Notes: generated by a model not told the origin, from the sequence alone. A stretch of 8,272 nt of DNA from Akkermansiaceae bacterium (GCA_023300205.1 JALZVD010000341.1:1-8272), one strand, 5' to 3'; positions 1-7,185 are shown, counted from the stretch's first letter. Numbers and translations: made by a program.

Positions 1-830
1 TCTTCGATCAGAGTAATGATAAAACGATAGTAAATACTGATCAGCAGGTGTCTAACAGTAGTGCAGCTGGCTCGACTATGATGTCCAATGATAAATTAGA
101 TGGCCATGGAGGTAATATGGATCTTTCTAGTGAAGCTATTCAGCTACAAGCTCTTGATTTATTACAGCAATTCCATGATTCAGCAGACCAAGATGTGAAA
201 GCTTCTTTATGCCGTGTGCCTAAGCGCACCTTGGCTGATATGAAGGATTACTATTCAAATAGAGCGCAAGATTATGCTGTGACTAATGTAGAGATTGATC
301 CTACTCTAATTGTTGAGAATGATATGAAGTTTATTAAAGCTGAAGTGAAAACTGAGCTTGATGGAGAGAAGGGGTCTAAAGTTGCTTATTTTGTCGAAGA
401 TGAAGGAGGTAATCTGAAGCTAGATTGGTATAGTTATGTGGGTTATGAGGTGACTCCTTGGGATAAGTATCTCAACCTAGGTGATGAAACTCCAGAGGAC
501 TGGCATGTATCTGTGAAGCTGAATGGTGATGAGCATCCTGATTATCCAGAAGATAAGTTTGTGGCATTGAAAGTGAGGAGCTGGAGCCCAGATGCTATCA
601 ATTCTGTTAATGCTTATTTAAGTAAGGAAAACCCAATGTATCAGCAGTTAATCAATGCTTATAATTCAGGGCAAAAAACTTTCATTATTAGATTACATCA
701 TATCGGGGATGTTACAAATTCACTCTTTGTCGATGATGTCATATCGCTCAGTGAGTTTTATGCGCAGGACATCGACTCGGATGTAAGCTCTAGTATTGAT
801 GAAATTTCTTTCGGTGATTCTTCGTATTGA
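1..830 (+). CDS. Uncharacterised protein, 3' part only (5' end outside window)
   Basis: The reading frame is open from the first complete codon at base 3 to the TGA at 828-830, so the gene very probably starts upstream of the window. A GTG at 48 and ATGs at 78/81 are possible starts, but none has a ribosome binding site, and the Ser/Asn/Asp-rich sequence runs through them without a break, as in a linker. After this polar stretch comes a helical segment (bases about 120-270) with 'LDLLQQFHDSADQDVK' and 'MKDYYSNR', then a mixed alpha/beta domain containing 'LDWYSYVGYEVTPWDKY' (about 420-470). I recall this pairing (a short helical piece about residue losses, then D-W-x-x-Y-V-G-Y and P-W) from uncharacterised verrucomicrobial proteins; this is from memory, not a search. 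No signal peptide or membrane segment lies in the visible part, but an N-terminal anchor could lie upstream. The next gene starts 34 bases downstream on the same strand, so the two may be cotranscribed. Function unknown. Confidence 0.8.
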   Translation, partial: FDQSNDKTIVNTDQQVSNSSAAGSTMMSNDKLDGHGGNMDLSSEAIQLQALDLLQQFHDSADQDVKASLCRVPKRTLADMKDYYSNRAQDYAVTNVEIDPTLIVENDMKFIKAEVKTELDGEKGSKVAYFVEDEGGNLKLDWYSYVGYEVTPWDKYLNLGDETPEDWHVSVKLNGDEHPDYPEDKFVALKVRSWSPDAINSVNAYLSKENPMYQQLINAYNSGQKTFIIRLHHIGDVTNSLFVDDVISLSEFYAQDIDSDVSSSIDEISFGDSSY

Positions 831-864
831 CGAATGCATTTGCTAAGGTAATGCTTCTTGAAGA

Positions 865-1779
865 ATGAAGTGTTTCCATAGCAAAATTTTACCTAGATTG
901 TTGCAAGACAAAGCTTCTCTTCCATTATGGAAAGGGAAGCTTTCTTGTGATATGCTACTGGACGAGAACATTCTTAGTGCGTCAGAGATTATTGACTGTC
1001 AGCCATTGCCTTCAGAGGTGATTCGATCTGCTCATTCCCGCTCTTATTTACATAAGATTCTGAGTGGCCAGTTAGATATGAAGGAGCAAATGCTGCTGGG
1101 TTTTAGGGTTACTCCTGAGATTTACCCGATGGTTTCGTCTTCCGTAAATGCATCTATCAGTACTTGTCTTACTGCTTTAGCTGAGAGGGTATCTGTATCG
1201 CTTTCAGGGGGGATGCATAATGCGTATGAGGACTTTGGTATTAATTATTCGATTTTTAATGATATAGCAATATCTGCTAAAATTGTTCGTAAAATGTACC
1301 CTAAGCTTAAGATTCTGATTATTGATACAGATGCGGATCATGGAGCAGGAACTAATTCACTTCTATTGGATGATGCGTATACGAAGACTTTTTCTTTCCA
1401 CTCGTATGGGAGCAGGAAGCCAAGTTTCTTGAGCGATTATGATGTGACTGTTGCTCGCTATATAGAGGGAGGCTCTTATATCGATTTGTTAATGGGGCGT
1501 TTAGCGACTGCTTTAGAGCGGGCGATGCCGGATCTAGTCATTTGGGTGTCTGGAGTAAGTGCGCATTATTTGGATCAGAGCCGTTTGATGCGTTTGCATG
1601 CGAATGATTTATTTTATAGGGACATGATGATCTCACGTGCTTTAATTAAGAATAAAATACCATTGGCTGTTTTACTAGGTGGAGGTAATAATGATAATCC
1701 TATTTTAACAGGTAAGTTGCACCGGAATACGATAGCGGCTGTGAAGCATAATGTGGCAAAGTATATGGTTAGTTCCTAG
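865..1779 (+). CDS. Class IV histone-deacetylase-fold protein with degenerate active site (probable pseudoenzyme)
   Basis: The 304-residue protein is collinear with bacterial HDAC11-like (class IV) deacetylases, which are Zn hydrolases acting on acyl-lysine or similar amides. Recognisable blocks are the GG-M-H loop (115-118), 'IFNDIAISAK' (130-139), the 'IIDTDADHGAGT' metal loop (152-163), 'FSFHSYGSRKPSFLSDYDV', 'PDLVIWVSGVS' (222-232), the R-D block (252-253) and the GGG near 272-274. Length is normal and there is no frameshift. The catalytic set is not intact. The first active-site His is kept (H118), but the second, the general base, is N119. Of the zinc ligands Asp/His/Asp, only D156 is kept: the His position is D158 (with H159 next to it) and the second Asp is S232. 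The transition-state Tyr after GGG is N275. The fold is therefore confident, but deacetylase activity is unlikely; a binding or regulatory role, or different chemistry, is inference. The start at 865 fits the family N-terminus. It follows the uncharacterised gene by 34 bases and no terminator is visible between them. Confidence 0.88.
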   Translation: MKCFHSKILPRLLQDKASLPLWKGKLSCDMLLDENILSASEIIDCQPLPSEVIRSAHSRSYLHKILSGQLDMKEQMLLGFRVTPEIYPMVSSSVNASISTCLTALAERVSVSLSGGMHNAYEDFGINYSIFNDIAISAKIVRKMYPKLKILIIDTDADHGAGTNSLLLDDAYTKTFSFHSYGSRKPSFLSDYDVTVARYIEGGSYIDLLMGRLATALERAMPDLVIWVSGVSAHYLDQSRLMRLHANDLFYRDMMISRALIKNKIPLAVLLGGGNNDNPILTGKLHRNTIAAVKHNVAKYMVSS

Positions 1780-1912
1780 GAGTAGGAGTCTTCTTGCCAT
1801 TTTAGATCATAGGGGGATACTGTCCATTTGGTGTGTCATTGTAATGATTAGATATTCATCATTTTAAGATATGATTTTCAATTTATTAAGGATAGATCAA
1901 TAGGTAATACAT

Positions 1913-1945
1913 AAAAAAGCGGCTTTCCTCTGTAGGAAGCCGCTT
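1913..1945 (-). terminator. Rho-independent terminator of lpdA
   Basis: The arms AAGCGGCTT (1917-1925) and AAGCCGCTT (1937-1945) pair, and the stem extends by two C-G pairs past one bulged T. On the minus strand the hairpin is followed by a run of Ts (A-run at 1913-1918 on the plus strand). It begins 25 bases after the lpdA stop. There is no T-run on the plus side, so it serves lpdA, not the HDAC-like gene. Confidence 0.85.
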
Positions 1946-1970
1946 GGTGAATTTTATGATTTAGAGTTTT

Positions 1971-3347
1971 TTAGAAGTGAATGGCGTGTCCGTCTGCATC
2001 TAGAGTAGCTTCGTGGATTGCTTCAGAAAGGGTAGGGTGAGCATGAATAGTGCTGTGTATTTCATCGATCGTGCATTCCATTTCAAGGGCGAGTCCCATT
2101 TCGGCGATTAGCTCAGTGGCATTGTCTCCGATGATGTGAGCACCGAGGAGTTCTCCATGTTTCTTACCAAAGAGAAGCTTTACGAAGCCTTCTGTGTCAC
2201 CAGCTGCTTGGGCTTTACCGATAGCCGCGTATGGGAAGTTACCTACCTTATACTCGACTCCATCTTCCTTAAGTGCGCGCTCAGTCTTACCAACTGAAGC
2301 TACTTGTGGGTGGGCGTAGGTGCAGCCTGGGAAGAAGCCCACTTTACGTGGGTTATGACCTTCTACGAAGATTCCTTCAACGCATTGCATGGCTTCAAAT
2401 GATGCGGTGTGTGCGAGCCAAGGAGGGCCTGAGATGTCACCACATGCGTAAACGCTAGGGATGGAAGTCTCGTATCTGTCACCGACCTTGATGAATCCGC
2501 GATCTAGTTCTGGTTCCATTCCTCCAGGGAGGACAGGTGCTATACCGATCGCAACGAGGCAGACATCGGCAGTGATTTCTTGTGATCCAGCGGCGTTTTC
2601 TACAGTGAGCGAGACGGAATCTCCGTTGTCCTTGGTTTGAACTACTTTACTGTCTACGAGGCAGTTAATACCTTGTTTCTTGAATGACTTGGTGAGTGCC
2701 GCTCCAACTTCATCATCTTCTACAGGGAGTAAGTTTGGCATCATTTCGATGATGGTGACCTTGGTTCCGAAGGCGTTGTAGATGTATGCAAATTCAACTC
2801 CGATGGCGCCAGCTCCGATGATGACCATTTCTTTTGGCTGCTCTGGAAGAATCATCGCTTCTTTTGATGAGATGACTGATTTTCCGTTGAATGGTAGTGG
2901 AGGTAGAGCTCTACTTTTACAGCCAGTTGTTACGAGGATGTTTGAGCCTTCGATGATTTGAGTTTTTCCATCCGCGGCTTTTACTTCTACTTTATTTGGA
3001 GCTGCGATGCTGCCGTGGCCTTTGATGTAATCTACTTTATTTTTCTTAAATAAGAATTCGATACCGCCTGCGAGGCGAGTGGAGACTTTTCTAGATCTGC
3101 CGATGATGGTGGTCCAGTCATATTGAAGGTTATCAAATGAGATTCCAAATTCTTTAGATTTCTTAGTGAGTGTCTGATAGAGCTCAGCGTTCTTGAGGAG
3201 AGCTTTAGTCGGAATACATCCCCAGTTTAGGCATGTTCCGCCAGCGCGTTCAATTTCAACACATGCTACTTTTTTGCCAAGTTGTGCTGCACGGATAGCG
3301 CCTACATAGCCTGCAGGGCCTCCACCGATTACTATAAGATCATACAT
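1971..3347 (-). CDS. lpdA: Dihydrolipoyl dehydrogenase (E3)
   Basis: This cytoplasmic FAD enzyme reoxidises dihydrolipoamide with NAD+ in pyruvate and 2-oxoglutarate dehydrogenase complexes and in the glycine cleavage system. The 458-residue protein has every family hallmark: the N-terminal FAD motif GGGPAG (8-13), the redox disulfide in 'GGTCLNWGCIPTK' (C39/C44), the NAD-binding 'GAGAIG' (178-183) with an acidic E201 at the end of the next strand (NAD rather than NADP), the second FAD motif 'YACGD' (300-304), and the C-terminal 'HAHPTLSE' with catalytic H437 and E442. The frame is open to a TTG at 3437, but the ATG at 3347 gives the canonical 'MYDLIVIGGGPAG' start, and the 30 extra residues do not resemble the family, so I use 3347. 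No E1 or E2 genes are adjacent; the gene is monocistronic, with a terminator 25 bases beyond the stop. It probably serves complexes encoded elsewhere. No Shine-Dalgarno is evident. Confidence 0.96.
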   Translation of the reverse strand: MYDLIVIGGGPAGYVGAIRAAQLGKKVACVEIERAGGTCLNWGCIPTKALLKNAELYQTLTKKSKEFGISFDNLQYDWTTIIGRSRKVSTRLAGGIEFLFKKNKVDYIKGHGSIAAPNKVEVKAADGKTQIIEGSNILVTTGCKSRALPPLPFNGKSVISSKEAMILPEQPKEMVIIGAGAIGVEFAYIYNAFGTKVTIIEMMPNLLPVEDDEVGAALTKSFKKQGINCLVDSKVVQTKDNGDSVSLTVENAAGSQEITADVCLVAIGIAPVLPGGMEPELDRGFIKVGDRYETSIPSVYACGDISGPPWLAHTASFEAMQCVEGIFVEGHNPRKVGFFPGCTYAHPQVASVGKTERALKEDGVEYKVGNFPYAAIGKAQAAGDTEGFVKLLFGKKHGELLGAHIIGDNATELIAEMGLALEMECTIDEIHSTIHAHPTLSEAIHEATLDADGHAIHF

Positions 3348-3523
3348 ATTGATGTGTGTTTTGGTTTCTGGTGGATGGCGAGAATTGCTGTCCACATCTG
3401 ATGAGATGACTGTTAGGCATTTTACATATAAATTCAAATATCAAATGTTGGAAATGGGTTATTTTTTGTGAATGTGAGATTAATATCTGGATGAGGATCT
3501 TATTTGTATGCTAGATATGGTTT
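3348..3523. other. Divergent intergenic region, lpdA / methyltransferase
   Basis: This 176-base gap separates two divergent genes and must hold both promoters. The middle (about 3425-3485) is AT-rich. A possible minus-strand -10 (TAAAAT, about 3422-3427) lies upstream of lpdA, but I see no properly spaced -35, so no promoter is called. Confidence 0.4.
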
Positions 3524-4096
3524 ATGCCTGTATTTCCTAAACCTATTCATTTGGCGCATCAGTTGATCGAGAAGCTAGTTCGTTCTGGTGATGTTGCTGT
3601 GGATGCTACTTTAGGGAATGGCCATGATGCATTATTTTTAGGGGGTTTAGTTGGTGAGAGAGGTCGGGTTATTGGATTTGATGTGCAGAGTTCGGCTATT
3701 GAATCTTCTGAGGAGAGGATGGTTGAAAATGGGATTAGTAACTATGATTTTCATTTGGTAGGGCATGAAAAAATGGGGGAGCTAATTACTCAGGAATACT
3801 TGCCACTTGTGGTGGTGATGTTTAATTTAGGCTATCTGCCCAATGCTGATAAATCTATTATTACGCGAGAGATGACTACTATTCCAGCGTTGGAGTCTGC
3901 TCTTGGTTTAGTTAGGGTGGGTGGGCTAGTTAGTATTATGTGCTACCCAGGTCATGAGGGCGGTGACGAGGAGTCAAAGGCTGTGAGTGCGTGGGCGGCA
4001 AATTTGGCCCGTGAGGAATACCGCGTGGCTCATTATGGGCTTCATAATGCGCCGAATAATCCGCCGTTTTTACTGCTGGTTGAGAAACTTGGTTAG
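3524..4096 (+). CDS. mnmM: tRNA (mnm5s2U34) methyltransferase, MnmM/YtqB family
   Basis: This is a 190-residue class I SAM-dependent methyltransferase that matches Bacillus YtqB (MnmM, once labelled an rRNA methylase) along its length. In B. subtilis that enzyme methylates 5-aminomethyl-2-thiouridine to mnm5s2U at tRNA position 34. Visible motifs are the SAM-binding loop 'VDATLGNGHD' (26-35), 'GFDVQ' after strand 2 (51-55), the signature 'FNLGYLP' (100-106) followed by D-K-S-I and a T-T-I-x-A-L-E block, 'YPGHEGG' (141-147), and 'NNPPFLLLVEK' near the end. The length is typical. The ATG at 3524 gives the family's usual short N-terminus ahead of 'IHLAHQLIEKL'. The stop TAG at 4094-4096 shares bases with the stop of convergent creC, and no terminator lies between them. 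The specific tRNA role is inferred from family; I cannot see whether the partner MnmE/MnmG pathway is present. Confidence 0.88.
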   Translation: MPVFPKPIHLAHQLIEKLVRSGDVAVDATLGNGHDALFLGGLVGERGRVIGFDVQSSAIESSEERMVENGISNYDFHLVGHEKMGELITQEYLPLVVVMFNLGYLPNADKSIITREMTTIPALESALGLVRVGGLVSIMCYPGHEGGDEESKAVSAWAANLAREEYRVAHYGLHNAPNNPPFLLLVEKLG

Positions 4097-5526
4097 AGTC
4101 TTATTGTAGCCGAAGTTCCATAATTAGGAGATGGGCTATTTTCTAATTGAATGGTTCCTTGGTGGAGTTCGATGACTTCTTTGACAAATGATAGGCCTAG
4201 ACCGCTAGATTTTTGTGAGGTGTTAGGTTTGCTGATAGAGTAGAATTTATCGAATACACGAGTGAGTGCATAGACTGGTATGCCGGGTCCTTGGTCTGAT
4301 AGGATGAGAGTTGTTTGGCTGTTGATTGATGTGGCGCTGAATTTTATGGTGCCGTTCTCGGGTGAAAAATGGATGGCATTTTCTAATAGGTTGGCGAGTG
4401 CTGCTAGGAGCAAATTTTTGTCGCCATGGATGATGAGGTCTGATGGGATGTCAATTTTTAGAGTTAAGTTTTTTGTTTCTAGGCTATGTTGATGATCAGT
4501 TTGGATTTGATTGGAAAGTGAGATCAGGTTGATATTTTTTCGTAGTTTTAGCTGTGGTTGAGCTTCTAGGTGAGAGAGCTTGAGGAGTCCATCAATGATG
4601 CGTTGTGATCTGTTGGTTTCATTCTGAATGTTTGTGAGGAATTTGTGACGCTGCTCCAGAGGCATATTTTCTTGGAGGAGTTCTGCGGAGCCTCGGATAG
4701 CTGCTAATGGGGACTTTAGCTCGTGTGTGAGTATCTGAGTGTAGTTCTCAACATAGGATTTACCATCTAGTGATTCACGCATTTCCTTTAGTGCGTTACC
4801 GAGCGTGTTGACTTCTCTGCCTCGACCGAGCTTGGGGCTAATAGGGCGTTCGCCACGGGTCATGGCGTTAGCGTATTGTGTGAGTTTGCCGATGGGCCGA
4901 AAAATCCATGTGAATACAGCGATGGTGAATACAATAATGCCTAATGCTATCATGGTGATGGATAGGGTGATCCATTTTCTCCGAGAGGTGATGAATGGGC
5001 GGACGTCTTGCTGAGCTTTGTATACTGAGAGAGTGCCAAGGATCTCACCATGATGTTTGATGGGGACACCAATATATAGGACGGAGCTATTTGCATCATT
5101 CTCGTCATCGCGACTGGAGCGAGCTCCGTATTGGTTTTGATTGGCTTTCAATACGTCGTTGTATTGTGACATGTTCTTGCCTGTGAGTTTGTTTTTAGAG
5201 TCAAAGATGACTATTCCCTGTTGATCAGTGATATAGACGTTTGTTCCTACTTGGGTTTTAATGAGCTGGAATATTATTGCTTTAAAGTTATGGTTTTGAG
5301 CTTTTTTTAGAGCTGTATTGAGTCGTTCTGTTTGAAGAGTTTTCTCTGAAATGTCAGTTTCTACTATCCCAGTCAAAATGTGTGCGGTGTCGATAAGGCA
5401 TTCTTCTGTGGCCTGAAAGGTTTGATCTTCTAGGTCATCTGTTAAATACTTATAGAGCATGAGAAATCCCGTACTGGTGACTAATGCCATGATCATGACA
5501 ATGAGGCGTGTGAGGCGAATTTTCAT
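4093..5526 (-). CDS. creC: Two-component sensor histidine kinase, CreC-like
   Basis: This inner-membrane sensor kinase has 477 residues, close to the 474 of E. coli CreC, and resembles it throughout. In order: TM1 (about 8-25); a periplasmic sensor domain (about 26-183) with 'VYITDQQGIVIFDS' (97-110), 'QYGARSS' (132-138) and 'SSVLYIGVPI' as in CreC; TM2 (about 185-208); a HAMP linker; a HisKA domain with 'THELKSPLAAIRG' and phosphoacceptor H268; then the ATPase with N-box (N379, N383), G1 'DQGPGIP' (411-417), F-box 'VFDKFYS' and G2 'SSGLGL' (440-445). CreC normally phosphorylates CreB, but no creB or other response regulator adjoins it. The frame opens at a TTG (5610), but the ATG at 5526 gives the family start, and a -10 box at 5616-5621 would begin transcription at about that TTG, so 5526 is preferred. 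The stop codons of this gene and mnmM overlap tail to tail. The stimulus is unknown. Confidence 0.93.
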   Translation of the reverse strand: MKIRLTRLIVMIMALVTSTGFLMLYKYLTDDLEDQTFQATEECLIDTAHILTGIVETDISEKTLQTERLNTALKKAQNHNFKAIIFQLIKTQVGTNVYITDQQGIVIFDSKNKLTGKNMSQYNDVLKANQNQYGARSSRDDENDANSSVLYIGVPIKHHGEILGTLSVYKAQQDVRPFITSRRKWITLSITMIALGIIVFTIAVFTWIFRPIGKLTQYANAMTRGERPISPKLGRGREVNTLGNALKEMRESLDGKSYVENYTQILTHELKSPLAAIRGSAELLQENMPLEQRHKFLTNIQNETNRSQRIIDGLLKLSHLEAQPQLKLRKNINLISLSNQIQTDHQHSLETKNLTLKIDIPSDLIIHGDKNLLLAALANLLENAIHFSPENGTIKFSATSINSQTTLILSDQGPGIPVYALTRVFDKFYSISKPNTSQKSSGLGLSFVKEVIELHQGTIQLENSPSPNYGTSATIRL

Positions 5527-5615
5527 TTTATAGATTGAGTGAATAGAGGGAGGGGGAGTTGCTTGGATTGGTATTGGATACAGTCTGACCTTCTGATGTA
5601 TCTGCTGCAATCTAG

Positions 5616-5621
5616 ATTATA
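5616..5621 (-). promoter_or_regulatory. Probable -10 box of creC (TATAAT)
   Basis: The minus strand reads a perfect TATAAT here, placing the transcript start near 5609 and leaving an untranslated leader of about 80 bases before the creC ATG. No good -35 hexamer is seen at 16-18 bases, so this is a half-supported promoter. It argues against translation from the upstream TTG at 5610. Confidence 0.45.
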
Positions 5622-5730
5622 GTTACTTTAGGGAGCTATTTTCTCAGTATAAATCGCCGCTCTTTTTTTTAAAAAATGAGAATTTAGTGATAATTTTTGG
5701 TAATAATATTTTAAATATGTATTGATTTTA

Positions 5731-5758
5731 TTGACAAAATTATATTTACATGTATATT
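5731..5758 (+). promoter_or_regulatory. Sigma-70-type promoter upstream of candidate small RNA
   Basis: A perfect -35 TTGACA (5731-5736) and a -10 TATATT (5753-5758, five of six consensus) are separated by 16 bases in a very AT-rich setting. The predicted start is near A5765. No protein gene follows on the plus strand; a strong terminator follows at 5835-5872 instead. Confidence 0.6.
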
Positions 5759-5764
5759 GATATT

Positions 5765-5872
5765 ACAGTATTTAAAATCCCCCAGCAGAACAGCAGTTAG
5801 CTGAGATTGAGAAACTGTATTTCATTAAGTGTTTCCCCCTACAATCCTAGTGATTGTAGGGGGTTTTTGTTT
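5765..5872 (+). ncRNA. Candidate small non-coding RNA, about 108 nt
   Basis: The segment is bounded by a good promoter and a textbook intrinsic terminator of the same strand, with no ATG-started reading frame inside. It cannot be the end of an upstream gene, because the gene to its left (creC) runs the other way. Short internal stems are possible: CAGC/GCTG (5791-5794 with 5800-5803), or alternatively CAGTT/AACTG (5794-5798 with 5813-5817). A run of five Cs (5779-5783) lies in an apparently unpaired part near the 5' end and could be a pairing site for G-rich targets; that is speculation. It matches no RNA family I recognise. Its existence as a transcript is inferred from the signals only. Confidence 0.5.
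5835..5872 (+). terminator. Strong rho-independent terminator (plus strand)
   Basis: A perfect 12-bp stem (5835-5846 with 5852-5863, ending in five C-G pairs) encloses a 5-base loop CTAGT and is followed by TTTTTGTTT. There is no T-run on the minus side, so it acts on plus-strand transcription. It has no upstream protein gene of the same orientation for about 1.7 kb. Confidence 0.9.
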
Positions 5873-6070
5873 ATTAGACTCGTGTGTGAGGGGTATTTAG
5901 AGTTAATGAAGATAGGTCTTAAAGATAAAGTAAGTTATTTATTAAGAGTTCTTTGTGAGTTGAGTGTGATTCAATTGCCGTAGTAGAGCTTGATGTGTTA
6001 TTAACGGTGCCTCCGTCATGAGATAATACTCTATTAGATATAAGAGGTGCTGTGAGCGAGATTGTAACAT
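5873..6070. other. Intergenic stretch without recognised content
   Basis: About 200 bases between two terminators. The only start-to-stop frame noted is a 25-codon one on the plus strand (5906-5983), with no homology I recognise and no convincing ribosome binding site. I see no tRNA, repeat or clear promoter here. Confidence 0.5.
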
Positions 6071-6100
6071 AAAAAAGGCTCTTCACGAATGAAGAGCCTT
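6071..6100 (-). terminator. Rho-independent terminator of glnA
   Basis: A perfect 11-bp stem (6075-6085 with 6090-6100) closes a 4-base loop that reads UUCG in the minus-strand RNA, a stable tetraloop. It is followed by six Us (A-run 6071-6076 on the plus strand). It begins about 28 bases after the glnA stop. Confidence 0.92.
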
Positions 6101-6128
6101 CTGAGAATGAATGTTTATCTAGTTATAA

Positions 6129-7142
6129 TTAGATAGATACTGACTGGATAGTCTGAAGAACTCGTGATGAGATCTTGTATGGGCAACCTTGTGAGTTTGG
6201 ACGACGGTCTTCAAGGTAACCTTGATATTTGTCATCTTTCACGAAGCCGTGAGGAACGCGGATAGATGCTCCACGGTCTGCAACTCCCCATGAGAACTTG
6301 TCGATTGATTGAGTCTCGTGGAGTCCTGTGAGGCGATGGTCGTTATCAGGTCCGTAAACAGCAATGTGCTCTTCGATGTTTGCTTCGAATGCATCCATGA
6401 GCTTGAGGAAGTAGTCCTTACCTCCGACTTCTCTGAGGTGCTTAGTGGAGAAGTTACAGTGCATGCCTGAACCGTTCCAGTCGCCTTTAACAGGCTTGCA
6501 GTGGTATTCGATGTCGATACCATACTCTTCACAGAGGCGCTCTAGTAGGAAGCGTGCTACCCAGATTTGGTCAGCAGCTGTTTTTGATCCTTTTCCAAAT
6601 ATTTGGAATTCCCATTGTCCTTTAGCTACTTCAGCGTTGATACCTTCGTGGTTGATTCCCGCTTCTAAGCAGTAGTCTAGGTGAAGGTCAGTAATTTCTC
6701 TGCCGATATCACCTACGTTTTTGTAACCAACACCACAGTAGTAAGGCCCTTGTGGAGCAGGGTATCCGTCTTCAGGGAAGCCAAGTGGCTTGCCGTCTTG
6801 GTAGAGGAAATACTCTTGCTCGTATCCGAACCATGTGTCTTCGTCATCAAGGATTGTTGCGCGAGCGTTAGATGGGTGTGCAGTTCCGTCAGGAAGCATT
6901 ACTTCACACATGACAAGGATGCCGTGTGCGCGAGCTGGATCTGGGTATAGAGCTATTGGCTTGAGAACACAATCTGAGTCACCACCGTCAGCTTGCAGAG
7001 TGGATGAGCCGTCGAAGCCCCAGTCTGGAAGTTGCTCGAGAGTTGGAAAATCATCGAATTCTTTGATCATGCACTTAGTGCGGAGATTCTGAACTGGTGT
7101 GTAACCGTCCAGCCAGATGTAATCTAGTCTGTATTTAGCCAT
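6129..7142 (-). CDS. glnA: Glutamine synthetase, type II (eukaryote-like GSII)
   Basis: The enzyme makes glutamine from glutamate, ammonia and ATP, the entry point of ammonium assimilation in the cytoplasm. At 337 residues it has GSII length, well short of the roughly 470 of GSI, and lacks the GSI adenylylation region. Seen in order: an N-terminal beta-grasp with 'WGFDGSST' (41-48), the metal-binding 'GYEQEYFL' (106-113, E108/E110), 'GINAEVAKGQWEFQ' (167-180, E171), the ATP/substrate loop 'DWNGSGMHCNFST' (221-233, H228), 'DHRLTGLHET' (268-277), 'RGASIRVP' (290-297) and 'YLEDRRPNS' (309-317). The symbol glnII is used for the same type in rhizobia. The ATG at 7142 begins with the expected 'MAKYRLDYIWLDG', although no Shine-Dalgarno precedes it. 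The gene appears monocistronic, with a terminator after it and a sigma-54 promoter upstream. No P-II or amt gene adjoins it. Confidence 0.96.
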   Translation of the reverse strand: MAKYRLDYIWLDGYTPVQNLRTKCMIKEFDDFPTLEQLPDWGFDGSSTLQADGGDSDCVLKPIALYPDPARAHGILVMCEVMLPDGTAHPSNARATILDDEDTWFGYEQEYFLYQDGKPLGFPEDGYPAPQGPYYCGVGYKNVGDIGREITDLHLDYCLEAGINHEGINAEVAKGQWEFQIFGKGSKTAADQIWVARFLLERLCEEYGIDIEYHCKPVKGDWNGSGMHCNFSTKHLREVGGKDYFLKLMDAFEANIEEHIAVYGPDNDHRLTGLHETQSIDKFSWGVADRGASIRVPHGFVKDDKYQGYLEDRRPNSQGCPYKISSRVLQTIQSVSI

Positions 7143-7185
7143 GTTTTGTTTAATGTATGTTTTGGATAATTCTTGTTGAGCATTA

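Noticed and set aside
820..833. Small hairpin TTCGT-ATTG-ACGAA at the end of the first gene
   Set aside because: A 5-bp stem without a following T-run is too weak to call a terminator.
3348..3437. N-terminal extension of lpdA from the TTG at 3437
   Set aside because: The extra 30 residues do not resemble dihydrolipoyl dehydrogenases, and the ATG at 3347 gives the canonical N-terminus.
3508..3540. 10-codon reading frame overlapping the mnmM start in another frame, with GAGGA ten bases upstream
   Set aside because: It could be a leader peptide, but one short frame with a poorly spaced purine-rich stretch is expected by chance; no attenuator structure follows.
5527..5610. N-terminal extension of creC from the TTG at 5610
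   Set aside because: It would put a proline-rich segment ahead of the first membrane helix, unlike CreC, and coincides with the predicted transcription start from the TATAAT at 5616-5621.
5906..5983. 25-codon reading frame (MKIGLKDKV...) in the creC-glnA gap
   Set aside because: Too short to distinguish from chance, no recognised family, no convincing ribosome binding site, and it lies after a terminator without a clear promoter.
6239..7092. Several open frames on both strands inside glnA (and similar ones inside lpdA and creC)
   Set aside because: They are alternative frames of well-recognised genes and show no coding features of their own.
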